This document shows, piece after piece, positions 21,594 to 32,690 of a stretch of 64,000 nucleotides of DNA. Numbering within the stretch: position 1 is the stretch's first letter; every line of letters starts with the position of its first letter. This stretch comes from Notospermus geniculatus (taxonomy: Eukaryota; Nemertea; Pilidiophora; Heteronemertea; Lineidae), in contig NMRB01000497.1 of the NCBI GenBank assembly GCA_002633025.1, positions 207,665 through 271,664 on the forward strand, in the 5' to 3' direction. Position numbers and translations under genes: made by a program. A model generated the notes under the pieces. The model was not told the origin of the DNA and ran no database searches. It saw only the letters and a program-made list of their open reading frames with translations.

Positions 21594-22690
21594 ACGGTGT
21601 GAGTTAGTCGATATTGATAGAGTATTGGAGGCTGCGGACGAGGAGGATAGTGTTGATTCCGCATTTGTGGAAGTAAGTCATGTATTAAGTTGTGTAAGGA
21701 AGAGCCCGTTTAAGCAAATTGTTTGATGAATAAGGACTTGTTTGTACATGTTGCTTGTTGTGAACTTTTTATGAAAGTCGCTATTCATCGATTCGGCTTG
21801 ATAAGCAATACGCAAAATTTGGCTTGAACGTCGAGCCGGTCTCATTTATATTCATGTGTTTGACCAGGAGGAGATTATTGAACACTGTTAAAAATATCTG
21901 TAAATTTACAGCAGAATTTTCACTGCATATTTGATGTAGAATTCATTTCACTGCAAACTGCTGTTTTTTTCACTGGAATTTAACAGCAAGATTGCAGTTT
22001 CTCAGTTTAGAAGACAGCATTTGTTGTAGAATTTCCATTTTGCTGTCAAAATACAGTAAACGGGTGGTGTCAAAATACAGAAAAGTGTTGTGTTACTCTG
22101 CTGCCAACAAAGTGCTGTCAGCATTTTTAACAGTGGATGGCGCGTCGTACTCAGATTACCAGAATTTATTTCTTCATTATACACCAGTTTTTGTCACTTT
22201 TTTGCAGAAAACCTCCAATAGCAAGACATTGAAGGAGGAACGAGAAAGGAAGCAGAAGGACCGCGAAGAGAAACGATTGGCTAAAACTGATGAGAAACCA
22301 AGGACACCCAAAACTCTTCCGATGTCACCGACATCTGTGTCACCAGCCCTGTGTATGTAGTGTTAGAGGCAGTTTTCCTGCGAGACTGGTTTCTCTTTGT
22401 TAACCCGACGTCATCCTCCCATAGCAGGGCTTTGGTCTCGCTCCTCTTCATAAACTCCACTACGAAGTGGATGAAGAGGAGCGAGGTAAAAACTCCTGCT
22501 GTGGAAGGATGCCCGACGTTGGAGAAATCTGTAACTGATATTTATTTACCAGATGAACTATCAATGAAAGATACATTTACTGGTAATAGGAATCATGATA
22601 GTACATGTACAGGGTACCTCTCTATTAAGGACACCTTCAAGGCTGTTAACATGATGCTAACAGGCTGTTTGCTAGCGAGTACATGTACAT
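21594..22690 (+). repeat. Tandem segmental duplication of the exon A-B region
   Basis: Aligns with 19487-20830: the end of exon A, intron, exon B, the hairpin element and the following acatgtac-rich DNA. Copy 2 lacks both MITEs found in copy 1. It holds a 5'-truncated exon A (21597-21672, donor kept, acceptor missing). Confidence 0.9.
22208..22352 (+). CDS. SR-like nuclear protein, duplicated exon B'
   Basis: Near-identical to exon B including acceptor, donor and phase. Encodes the same charged segment. Whether it is used cannot be told from sequence; exon A' just upstream has no acceptor, so only splicing from the original exon A would be in frame. Confidence 0.45.
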
Positions 22691-23040
22691 GTACAGCATG
22701 ACAGTCCATGTACATGTACAGGGAACGTCTCTATTGAGGACACCTTCGGAACACCATGTCCAAAGGCTGTTAACATGCTAACAGACTGTTACAATAGGTA
22801 GAATTGCATATTTAACCGATCTCATCTGTTGCATCTAACACTTAACAGACGCCGAATTCTGACCTCACCAAATGACGACACACTAAGAATGAGGTTGTTT
22901 TAAGTAGGATATAACGACAAAGACTGATCAAGTTTTATGTATTTCATTCTCGAGATTTTCCCAAGGAATTACAGATGGGCGTCAGTGATTCTATCTAATC
23001 CAAAAAATAGAGCACAAAAGGCGACACACAAAATGATATA
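22660..23040. other. Non-coding, acatgtac-rich
   Basis: Several acatgtacatgta words and a partial direct repeat of the gacaccttc...ggctgttaacatg segment; nothing else supported. Confidence 0.4.
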
Positions 23041-23043
23041 ATA

Positions 23044-23170
23044 ACAGGAGCCTCTCCAAAAATTCGCAAATTTTCGAGTCTTTTCTGTAGTCTCTTACAA
23101 GAAAGTGCCTGAGGAAGACGCCGGTTGGGGTCGAAAATTTGCGAAATTTTTGGAGAGACGACTCCTGTTA
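23044..23170. repeat. Short inverted repeat in intron B-C
   Basis: aacaggagcctctccaaaaa and ttcgcaaattttcga mirror tcgaaaatttgcgaaatttt and tggagagacgactcctgtt. Contains cctgaggaagacgccggttgg, related to the sequence just right of the palindrome (18977-19005). Confidence 0.6.
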
Positions 23171-23241
23171 GTGATTCTATCTAACATGTACGTACATGTA
23201 TTCTTACATGTATTTTCTTAAGATCTCTTGCACTGTTTTAG

Positions 23242-23464
23242 ATTTGGGTGAAGTGCCAGTGAAGCCTCGTTCGGATGAAGAACAGGAAGCAAAATCCAGA
23301 CCAGTTACAAAGCCTGCAGCAGCTGCTCTGAAGTCCGATGGTTATGGAGACAAAATGGATATTTCATTGGCCCCAAAGAAAACTAAACCTAAATTTATAG
23401 TCAAGGCGAAGTCCATAGAGCCAGCTGTGACGGGGAGCAAGAGAAAAACAAGTTCAGAAGAGAA
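23242..23464 (+). CDS. SR-like nuclear protein, exon C
   Basis: Acceptor cactgttttag, donor GTAAGT; enters in phase 1 and leaves in phase 2. Encodes a Lys/Ala/Pro-rich basic segment (EVPVKPRSDEEQEAKSRPVT; KKTKPKFIVKAKSIEPAVTG; SKRKTSSEEK). The T left by exon B plus AT here makes Tyr, a clean junction. A part of this exon is duplicated in exon C' and another part at 25757-25826. Confidence 0.7.
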
Positions 23465-23491
23465 GTAAGTGACTTTCGTTTTACTGGTTTA

Positions 23492-23640
23492 GGGGGTGCA
23501 TGAGTGTAACGGCTGTGCCAGTTGGCCAAGTGGAAACAGCTCAACTTGCCAAAGACTGTCGGTTTGATTCTTGGACATGTTGGATGGGCCCACTCTCCTT
23601 TGCTGTAGAGTTGCGGGTGTTCTGGAAGGGGGAGGGGGTT
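23492..23640 (+). repeat. tRNA-derived SINE-like sequence
   Basis: Pol III-type boxes at tRNA spacing: A box TGGCCAAGTGG (23523-23533) and B box GGTTTGATTC (23561-23570), followed by an unrelated G-rich body. Sits in the intron just after exon C. Confidence 0.55.
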
Positions 23641-24026
23641 TCCAATTTGCCTTCATTCTATCACAAAGCCAGATATTGTCTCGCTAAAGTGCAAGACCGT
23701 CTATCTAGTTTTTGGAATTATTGCTATTGTTCCTTTGGCTAACGATGTCTAGAACTCGTTTTCAGGGAGTTCAGCGACGTTTGAAACGGGCCTTAGAATT
23801 TATGAGACACCCTGTATTCCACAACCTACTCAACATTCTCAATCCCTTACCCATATGTCAATATCCCAAATCAATTCATCTGCGTCCAAGAAGAGATTAC
23901 CATAGCCTACAATGGCCTTGGGGCTTTGGCTTGTAAGCTTTTGCTATGTTTTATAAATTCGGCCCATTGAACTTTGAAGTTCATAATGGAGTGACCGGAG
24001 AAAGGTGCGGTATTTTGTATTTTCAG

Positions 24027-24192
24027 TGTGTTACCGCAGAAACTCGTGTTTGAATCAGCACGGTCTAATAAAACAGCAGCGACGGAGATTGTTGATTCTT
24101 TGGATAAAGAAAAGGAAGCAGAATCCAGACCAGTTACAAAGCCTGCAGCAGCTGCTCCGAAGTCCGATGGTTCTGGAGATGCAACATCCTGA
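24027..24192 (+). CDS. Alternative/duplicated terminal exon C'
   Basis: Preceded by tattttgtattttcag and readable in phase 2 from exon C: 55 codons to TGA at 24190-24192. The second half repeats exon C almost exactly (EAESRPVTKPAAAAPKSDGS here, EAKSRPVTKPAAAALKSDGY there), while the first half (VLPQKLVFESARSNKTAATE) is new. It could be an alternative 3' end or a relic of duplication. Confidence 0.45.
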
Positions 24193-24661
24193 GAATATCA
24201 GGCGTTCTTACTGCTCGCTCCCTTCGTCACCGCAGACAAACCCCTGAGAGATTTCGCCTGAATCGGTGGAGTATCAAAGCCATTCCAGCAAATGTTCATC
24301 CCCACCATCTCATCCCAAGTTGGCCACTGATTGTTACACATGAACTACGCAGGTAACAAAGCTGACCCAGCAGGTCAACATCTGAAATAAACTTCAGTTT
24401 CGCGACGTGTGCCCTGAGAATGACATACATTCTGTGCGATGAATGTAGGATAGGCTGAACTCAACTTAGATTGAATCCAGCAGTGTAGGATAGGTTAATT
24501 GCCTGGCATAACTAGGTCAGCTGTGTCAGCTGCTTGGCTGTGAATATTACAAGGGCCGCTATACATGTATACGTGTAACTGATCTCTAGTTAGGCTGAGG
24601 TGGGGAAGCTGAGGTACTTCAGCACTGTGTTGTGCGTGACACTACGGTACAATCTACGTGT

Positions 24662-25204
24662 NNNNNNNNNNNNNNNNNNNNNNNNNNNNNNNNNNNNNNN
24701 NNNNNNNNNNNNNNNNNNNNNNNNNNNNNNNNNNNNNNNNNNNNNNNNNNNNNNNNNNNNNNNNNNNNNNNNNNNNNNNNNNNNNNNNNNNNNNNNNNNN
24801 NNNNNNNNNNNNNNNNNNNNNNNNNNNNNNNNNNNNNNNNNNNNNNNNNNNNNNNNNNNNNNNNNNNNNNNNNNNNNNNNNNNNNNNNNNNNNNNNNNNN
24901 NNNNNNNNNNNNNNNNNNNNNNNNNNNNNNNNNNNNNNNNNNNNNNNNNNNNNNNNNNNNNNNNNNNNNNNNNNNNNNNNNNNNNNNNNNNNNNNNNNNN
25001 NNNNNNNNNNNNNNNNNNNNNNNNNNNNNNNNNNNNNNNNNNNNNNNNNNNNNNNNNNNNNNNNNNNNNNNNNNNNNNNNNNNNNNNNNNNNNNNNNNNN
25101 NNNNNNNNNNNNNNNNNNNNNNNNNNNNNNNNNNNNNNNNNNNNNNNNNNNNNNNNNNNNNNNNNNNNNNNNNNNNNNNNNNNNNNNNNNNNNNNNNNNN
25201 NNNN
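24662..25204. other. Assembly gap
   Basis: 543 Ns inside the duplicated-exon region. Open frames spanning it are artefacts. Confidence 1.
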
Positions 25205-25305
25205 GAGGGATGCTCCAATTTTCCTCTGCATATCAAATTGTATTGTCGATTGTAATGTTGCAATGAATTGCAAGGCCAACCATTTTGAGGTGGTTAAAGC
25301 TAATC

Positions 25306-25471
25306 CACAGGCGTCTCATACGTCTGTCTGTACTTGTAGGGGAGGGGGAGGTTCTTGGGGACCCCGGGCTTACTAATACATTATAATACAATGTAGTATT
25401 AGTAAGCCCCAGGGTCCCCAAGAACCTCCCCCTCCCCCTACAAATACAGACAGACGTATGAGACGCCCGTG
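25306..25471. mobile_element. Palindromic MITE with 7-bp duplication
   Basis: 166 bp. Ends CACAGGCGTCTCATACGTCT and AGACGTATGAGACGCCCGTG, arms ~70 bp. gctaatc occurs at 25299-25305 and 25472-25478. The duplicated region at ~25977 carries the empty site. Confidence 0.88.
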
Positions 25472-25600
25472 GCTAATCTTTAGAATTCATCGCTGTCGTT
25501 CCATTGGCTAGTGATGTCTTTCACCCTCATTCTCTAAAACCATTATGCAGACCTTTATCCATGGTTTTTGTGAAATGACTGAAATATTTTGTATTTTCAG

Positions 25601-25778
25601 ATCCGAAGTGAATCGCCGTACATCAACATCCGATGCCCTGATGGATGAGTTTGACCTGTTCCTGGAGGAGGGCGGAGATGACATCGGATCTCAGGATAAC
25701 GAATTTCAAGTCCAGGATGATGATGCTTTATTAATGGAGCTTGAGGAGATACTAGCAAGGCGATCTCAAAGTCAATAG
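25601..25778 (+). CDS. SR-like nuclear protein, terminal exon D
   Basis: Acceptor ttttgtattttcag; in register with phase 2 from exon C. Encodes an acidic C-terminus (SDALMDEFDLFLEEGGDDIG; QVQDDDALLMELEEILARRS) ending at TAG 25776-25778. From about 25757 the DNA is homologous to the 3' end of exon C (gcaaggcg, atagagccagc, aagagaaaaacaagttcaga), read in another frame, so the last residues and the stop come from a duplication junction and may not be the ancestral end. Confidence 0.6.
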
Positions 25779-26012
25779 AGCCAGCAGTGACGGGTAATAA
25801 GAGAAAAACAAGTTCAGAAGAGAAGTTAGTGACCTTTGTTTGGATGGGCGCACTGTTCCTGTGATAGCGACAGGCCAAAATTCTGGAGGGGATGTTCCAA
25901 TTTTCCTCGGCATTACATCAGATTGTATTGCCGGTTGTTGAAGAAATGCAAAGCCAACCATTTTGAGGTGGCTAAAGCTAGTCTTTAGAATTGATCGCTG
26001 TCGTTCCAATGG

Positions 26013-26316
26013 GCCGAATTTATAAAACATAGCAAAAGCTTACAAGCCAAAGTCCAAAGCCCAAGCTTTTGCTTGTCAAGGAGAAGCACAGGCCAAAGAA
26101 TTTGCTCACAAACATGTTCATAATCAATTGCTTAACCTAATGACCTTTTCTTAAGCCAAGCAAGATTTTCTATCTGATGAAGCTATGCTCGCAAAACAAA
26201 GCTTCTGCTAATTCTTATAGGGAGTTGCTTGTTCTATGAAGCAAAAGCGAAATTTTATAAATACCTCTTCAAGAAAACGCCCAGAAAAAGCAAATGCTAG
26301 TTTTTATGAATTCCGC
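26013..26316. mobile_element. 304-bp MITE with ~7-bp duplication
   Basis: Ends GCCGAATTTATAAA and TTTATGAATTCCGC. ccaatgg flanks it at 26006-26012 and 26317-26323, and the paralogous site at 25501-25510 (ttccattggctag) is empty. A fragment of the same family lies at 23915-23972 in opposite orientation. Confidence 0.85.
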
Positions 26317-26417
26317 CCAATGGCTAGCGATGTCTTTCACCCTTATCATCTAAAACCATCATTGTGCAGACCTATCCATGTTTTTTGTGAAATGACTGAA
26401 ACATTTTGTATTTTCAG

Positions 26418-26599
26418 ATCCAAAGGGTCACCTCGGACATCAACATGCCCTGATGGATGAGTTTGACCTGGTCCTGGAGGAGGGAGGAGACGGTCTCGGA
26501 CCTACATTTCATGTTCAACTACCACGTTTATTGTGTTCTTGTTTGCCATCTAATCACCTGTACATTCTTGGTGGCAGTCAAAAGTTGTATATAATAAAA
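26418..26599 (+). pseudogene. Degenerate copy of exon D with poly(A) signal
   Basis: Same acceptor as exon D and matching sequence (catcaacatgccctgatgga), but a 5-bp deletion relative to exon D makes the phase-2 frame stop at TGA within 15 codons. AATAAA at 26594-26599 is the first good polyadenylation signal after the exon series. Confidence 0.65.
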
Positions 26600-28108
26600 T
26601 GAAATGTTTTAAACTTTTGTCTTTAGATTTCAAGTATTATTCATGTCGGTCAACTCCTCCATTCACGAGCGTTGGTAATATTTTACTTAGTACATGGAGT
26701 TCGGAACCATGGCAGTGCGGGCGCTCACGTGCCCTGTATAATCGACCGTGAAATTCGGAAATTTGGTGCAAATCATTGAAATTCACCGCAGATTTCAATG
26801 TTTCTAGCACAGGGTGCCCCTCTTTCTCCAAATCTTGGATCCGTCCAGGTGTAGCAGTAAAAAGTGTCCCCCTGTAAAAAGTGTCCACTTCTATTGTTGA
26901 ATGACGGAATAAGCGGCATGCGTATAGAAACCAATTGTCAGAGATTAGAATGTAACAATAGGATCTTTTGTTCCCTGGACAGTTTTCCTAGGACACTATT
27001 CTTCACACCGGCATGGCGCAAGTTCCATTGGTTGCAAGTTTCATTCCCAATCCTGGAAGGACTTTGGGTCATATGAATAAAGACTAGCAAATGCTTTTTC
27101 TTGAATTTCACAATAGAAATGCACAAGGCAATGCTGTACAAATCTGAAGTAAAAGCATTTGCTAGTCTTTATTTATATTACCCATTTCCTTGCTTTCACT
27201 GCTCAGCCTACTATAGCTTTCTCTTGATTTTTTTCCACAGTTCTATCGACGACAAGGCCTTTATATTCTTCCCTTCCCCCCAAACATCCGTTGCCTACCA
27301 TCAGGTAAAACGAACATGTCCATTTGTGAAATTTTGGTTAAATATCATAAGTTGGTTCAGAGGGGGACGTCTTGCTGTTAATCATGGGAATAACATCTAT
27401 CGGCGACTTGCAGAAAACTGTTGGAGAATAGCTTCGCAGATTTGTCAGCGACGTTGGCCGCCACTCTTATGTCTTACCAAGGACAAAATTGACCCGATTT
27501 TTACTCCGTACACCGGTACATTTTGTAATGCATTTTTGTAGTTTGTATAGCTGCCGCAAGGTGTCCCCCTCTACGGCCGCCAGCATTCGAAATCCAATGC
27601 CGTGCTCCTAAACTGTCGTCTGCACACACTTATAGCGTGTTCGTTTACTCACCCGGGCGTCCCCTGGGTAAGACCCACAGCGTTCTTTCATCGTGTGACG
27701 ATGATCTGGCGCCTCTCAGGCCATATTTAAAAACTGGAACATGATTTTGTTCCTGAGCGCCGAAACGGAACACAAGTTCCCCGACCCCGCGTCTAGGAAC
27801 AAGATTTTCTGGCGCTACAGCACGCCGCACACGGAGGGAAAATGCCTTCACCCGAAGCGCGGGCCCGCCACATGGCGACGTCAATTTCCCCTCGTGTGCG
27901 GGCGATTTTCCAGATATTCCAAATATCCATCGTGTTTAATAATTTTTGCCGGGCCCGCCACAATTCCGCGGGAAGCACGTGTTCGGCATTTTCGGGCGCG
28001 ATCTTGAGGACTAAAAACNTCCTAATCCCTCGTTAACAATAAAACTGGACTTAGATTCCAGGGGACTGTGATCCCTGACACACCGATTCATAGTGTACAT
28101 ATTTTTGA
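26600..28108. other. Intergenic, MITE-like hairpins, no gene supported
   Basis: A compact palindrome at 27077-27173 (aataaagactagcaaatgct / agcatttgctagtctttatt) and short mirrored words near 26860 (aaaaagtgtccccctgtaaa). The open frame at 27240-27541 has no recognisable domain. Confidence 0.4.
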
Positions 28109-28560
28109 GTTTGGTTCCCGAACTCATCGCTAGGCGCAGAAGATTTCGGCATCGGCCTCGTTTGACCTTGACCCCTTCAGATTATTTTTAACAACACGGC
28201 CGGGTAATCCCTCGCACCGCACGTGGGCAGAATTTTTCGTGTATCGTGTGCATCTTTGCTTCGAATGTTTTAGATGTGGACGCAAAGAAAGGCAACAAAC
28301 AATAACTGTATTGCGTGCGGTTTTAACACAGACCCTGACAGACGGTGTATTATTGATTCGGAGGGTGGAAAGCGCAAATGTATCCGTGAGAAACTGCAGA
28401 AATTGAAAGTTATCCGCCCTTTTGTACCACGATCACGTGACTGCTCTTGGAGGGATCTGTGATGTCAGACCGGCACACAAGAGTTTGGTGTGTGAGGTCT
28501 AGATCAAACGAGGACGATACCGAAGTCTTCTGCGCCTAGTGGTGAGTTCGGGAACCAAAC
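28109..28560. mobile_element. Foldback element, ~450 bp
   Basis: ~55-bp arms: gtttggttcccgaactcatc with gctaggcgcagaagatttcg on the left; mirrored cgaagtcttctgcgcctagt and gagttcgggaaccaaac on the right. Interior has a short CxxC-containing frame of no known family. Confidence 0.75.
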
Positions 28561-28566
28561 TGCAAT

Positions 28567-29247
28567 TTTTAGCTCACCGGGGTGAGCTATATTACGATGG
28601 TGCAGCGTCCGTCGTCCGTCGTCGTCCGTCGTTGACCGTTAGCAGGGCACGTTTCGTAACCGCCAGAGCTATTGATCTGAAACTTGGTACATATATACCC
28701 CTAGGTCAGATGACCCATGACACCAAGTTTCGGTCTGATTCGACTCTTAGCTTGGCCACCAGGTGGCGGAAACCGAAATATGATCTTTACATGCATGTCG
28801 AATTTCGGCCTGATTTGACTTCCAACATGGCCACCAGGTGGCGTAACCCAAAAATCATCAAAGTGCTGTAACTCAGGAACGACGTAACCCAAAGTGCTCC
28901 AATTTGCTATGTGGCCCCCCTGCAGATGATCTTTATGTGCATGTGAAGTTTCGGCCTGATCGGACATCCAATATGGCCGCCAGGTGGCGTAACCCAAAAA
29001 TCATCAAAGTGCTGTAACTCAGGGACGACTTGACCCAAAGCGCTTCAATGTGCTATGTGGCCCCCTGCAGATGACCTTCATGTGCATGTGAAGTTCCGAT
29101 CGGACATCCAATATGGCCGCCAGGTGGCCCCCAAATGATCAAAGTCCTACTCGGGAATGACTTGACCCAGATTGCTCATCCCTCTGTCATTAGACTGTTA
29201 TGTCCAACCCGTCCCGGTGAGCACATGGTCCATGGACCATTTCATTT
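28567..29247 (+). repeat. Dispersed repeat with ~120-bp internal units, copy 1
   Basis: Begins tttttagctcaccggggtga and ends cggtgagcacatggtccatg plus gaccatttcattt. The interior holds tandem degenerate units containing tccaatatggccgccaggtg and gcgtaacccaaaaatcatca. Second copy at 36246-38032. Non-coding. Confidence 0.85.
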
Positions 29248-29974
29248 CAAAATAACTTTCAGTTTTCGTTCGTTTTAAGGACACAAATTAAGATGGCGCT
29301 GAGAGAGTCGACGAATGAGAGCACCGAGCAACCGGTAACCAAGCTGGCCTGAGACACTTTTTCATTGGCCGAGCGATTCGTAGCCATGGTAGCACAACAA
29401 CATCCGTTGCCAACGGGCCAAACAGTTCTAAAAGCAGCGTGCTGATACGCTGTAAAACTCGCGCCAGGCCCAGACGCCATCTGTTGACCAACCGCGGATA
29501 CTTCCACGAAGTAAAGCAGTTGTGGAGAGCGAGTAAACCGAAGGGGGCGCAGTACACATCTGCGTAGGGAGTTTACCACAGGCCTTGATATTACCAAAAA
29601 TTCCCCCAAGTCGTCAATTTTTGCTAATTACAAATTCACTTCTCTTTGATTGATCTGCAGAGGGGAGCAAGACTCGCAAGGTAAGCTAGTCTTATGAGCT
29701 ACAACTGTGGATTGACGTGTAGGCCTCAGTAATAATTTCCAACTTAAATGACTTCGTCCGAAACAATTCATTTTCGATGTTACCAAGTTGAGAGAAAACG
29801 TGTCACGGAGTCCACAGTGCGAAAGTTCATTTCTGAAGCGCCCAATGTAACCGTGATAATGTTGGCCACACCTCTCTGTGTACGCCCGCCTTCGAGATCC
29901 TGGTCATGTCATGCAGGCCTACTTAAAGGAGCACCCTGTGCGATCTCATAACGATATTTTCACCACTCGTGAAC
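29248..29974. other. Non-coding stretch
   Basis: Contains at 29525-29575 a right-end fragment of the ACTCCCTACGCAGTTGTG MITE family (acatctgcgtagggagttta). No gene supported. Confidence 0.4.
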
Positions 29975-30675
29975 TCCAATCTGGGTAAAGTTAAGGATCC
30001 TTATGTTTACCCAGGGCCGTCCTGGGTAAAGAAAAGGTTTAACCCAGGATGATCCTGGGTAAACATAAGGTATACCCAGGACGACATTGACCCATTCGGC
30101 TGTAGTGAGGTTGATATTCAGCGTAAATCATGAAATGAAGGTGGCCTCGAAGTAGGCCTATAGCTCCTAAGTCCTTGAGAATTTACTATTGGTCCCTTTT
30201 GAAAAGTTGTAGGGATTGGTCTTTTCTCCCTATTCCACACCCCGGAGCAGGTATGGCGGTAATTTTCAGCCCTTTCGAGTTACGATCGTACTGCAGGTTC
30301 TGCAAAAAGTAAAGTCATGAAAACGACGAAATGCACACGGATCATACATGTTCTACCCAGGCCTATCGCTCCTAAGTCCTTGAGAATTTACTATCGGTCC
30401 CTTTTGAAAAGTTGTAGGGATTGGTCTTGTCTTCCTATTGCAAACCCCGGAGGAGGTATAGCGGTAATTTTCAGCCCTTTTTAGCAATGATCCTACTGCA
30501 TGTTCTCTGCCGAAAGAGACGCACGTACAGCATGATTCGGCGGGAACTCCCAAGCTGGGTAAAGTTAAGGATCCTTCCTTATGTTTACCCAGGATGATCC
30601 TGGGTAAAGAAAATGATTACCCAGGATAATCCTGGGTAAACATAAGGTATAGCCAGGACGACATTGACCCATTCA
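29975..30675. repeat. Local duplication of a 'tacccaggatgatcctgggta' hairpin cluster
   Basis: The block gggtaaagttaaggatcctt ... cccaggacgacattgaccca appears at 29984-30093 and 30557-30667. Between them ctcctaagtccttgagaatt ... ggtaattttcagccctttis also doubled (30169-30273 and 30368-30481). Each contains nested tacccagg/cctgggta hairpins. Confidence 0.7.
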
Positions 30676-30681
30676 GCGATA

Positions 30682-31523
30682 GTTATTATCCCCGGAACGG
30701 AATAGTTATTTTTGACGGAACGGAACATGTACAGTCTTTGACAAAAGTTTACCTCTACATGATACCTTGAATATTTCAAATACTACTGGGCCAATTTTAG
30801 CACGGTTTGTTCCACAAGCAAGTGTAGCTTGTTGGTCGTACTAATGATTTGGTGCTTTGTTTCATTAAAAATGTGTTGAGTGGTTGCTGAGACACGTATC
30901 AAAATTTTGATAATTAGAGATTTTCCTGCTTTTCCGGAAATTTTGATGCCATTAGATAAAGCTACCCTTAAAATATGGGTTGACAAAATGTTGGGACTTT
31001 TTGCGTTATTTGGGCAGAACTGCATATTTTTCAAAGTATTAAAATGTTGATATTTTGAAAAACATAGTTAACTTCTTACCAGTTTATGCTAAAACTTCAT
31101 ACTTCTACGATTTTAGGTTACGGATAGCAGAATTTTGTGAAAAATTGGAAATTTTCAAATCATCGAAATTTTGATAATCTCTCAGCAACCACTCAACGGA
31201 TTTTGATGAAACAAATCGCAAAGTCTTTGGGGAAGGTTTCACTCCATCAAAGCTGTAACAATTAAAGTCACAAAAAATTACATAATGAAACTGTTGATTT
31301 TTAGGTGGTTTTTTCTGATGAGCTATTACATAATTATGATATTTCCAAAATGTTGATGCAGCAATGCGACCAACAAGATATACGTTCATGTGAAACAAAC
31401 CGTGTTAAAATTGGCCCAGTAGTATTTGAAATATTCAAGGTAACAGGTGGAGATAAACTTTTGTCAAAGACTGTACATGTTCCGTTCCGTCAAAAATAAG
31501 TATTCCGTTCCGGGGATAATAAC
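30682..31523. mobile_element. Foldback element, 842 bp
   Basis: Arms exceed 130 bp: gttattatccccggaacgga, ttgacggaacggaacatgta, actgggccaattttagcacg on the left and mirrored on the right. A diverged relative of its interior occurs at 48985-49790. Confidence 0.85.
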
Positions 31524-32028
31524 TACACGATAACCTCTGATGCCGCAGCAGGCTCGTGTGTGCCGCGACTGTACCGATGGAGAAACAAATATATCCATTT
31601 TGGCCCACTTCTCAGCTCAGATAACCGTAGAATAAAATCCTTCCTTCGTTTCAGGCTCTTGCAGAAGATATCAGACCAATTTTCCAAGATCTATAACAAA
31701 CTCTAAAAACCGTGAGTATTCATAGCTGCAATGAATATTTTCCGCAGGAAGTCGATGATCATCTCTCAACCTGCATTTCACTTTCTGTCATTCATGAAAT
31801 GAACTCTGTGTTAAGTCACACTTTGTTTTGGTTTCTCTCAATTTGTATAAAACGTAAAACGCGAAAAGGCAACTCACGGCGTTACTTTTGATGCGGCGTA
31901 AATCCAATACTTCCATATAGTCAATCACAATCTTTCTTCTCAGTATCACTATCGCATGAGTGACATCGCCGACAACACGCTTAGCGAGTGTTCTCGTCTA
32001 TGGTGGGAAGGATTGGATACAATTCACA
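31524..32028. other. Non-coding stretch
   Basis: Nothing supported. Confidence 0.4.
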
Positions 32029-32690
32029 TTTAGGGCCGTATGCACCAAACGAAGATTATCTTGAACTCAGGTTGAGCCACAACTTTTCCATTGTCACATC
32101 ATGTCCTGGCAAACCTGAACAATCATTAGATAAACACGGCCTCAGGAAATTTGTTGCAGAAATACACCGTCCCACATTGACTCACTTCACATCATCTTAC
32201 ATCATCTGGTTGACCTGAGCCACTGACCTAATTGCACCTTGCACCCCTCTGGTTATAGTGATCCATTCCAATCCTCTTAAGAGTAGGACAGATTAAGCAA
32301 TCATGTGTTTCAAGGCAAGGGGGAATGCGTAATGGTTACGGCCCAAACATGCTACAAATATAGCATTGTATAACCGTTATTATTCATCGGATTTGAAAAT
32401 TTAAAAGTGGTTTTTGATATATAACAAAGAATTCTCTGTTCAACTGCACAACTTTTCGGCAATGCAACAGCCTATTTTCCATTTTGTTACAAATAAGGCA
32501 GAGAAGGAAAACAATAGGGTTACGCAAAGTCAACATCTCAGCTCTCCAAATCAGACCCCTCTGAAACACGTTTCACAGGGGTCCGATGGGTCGGTGGAGC
32601 CTAAGGGATGTAGGCCTAAATGTAATGATTGAAAAGTTGTGGCTCAACCTGAGTTCAAGATAATCTTCGTTTGGTGCATGCGGCCCTTAA
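32029..32690. mobile_element. Foldback element, ~660 bp
   Basis: ~60-bp arms: ttagggccgtatgcaccaaa, cgaagattatcttgaactca, ggttgagccacaacttttc on the left; mirrored at 32631-32690. Its right end abuts the next foldback element. Confidence 0.8.

Noticed and set aside
24590-25376. Open frames of 200-258 codons on both strands across 24.6-25.4 kb
   Set aside because: They consist mainly of the N run; not coding evidence.
27101-27541. 146-codon ORF
   Set aside because: First part lies in a palindromic MITE; the remainder has no family resemblance or splice support.
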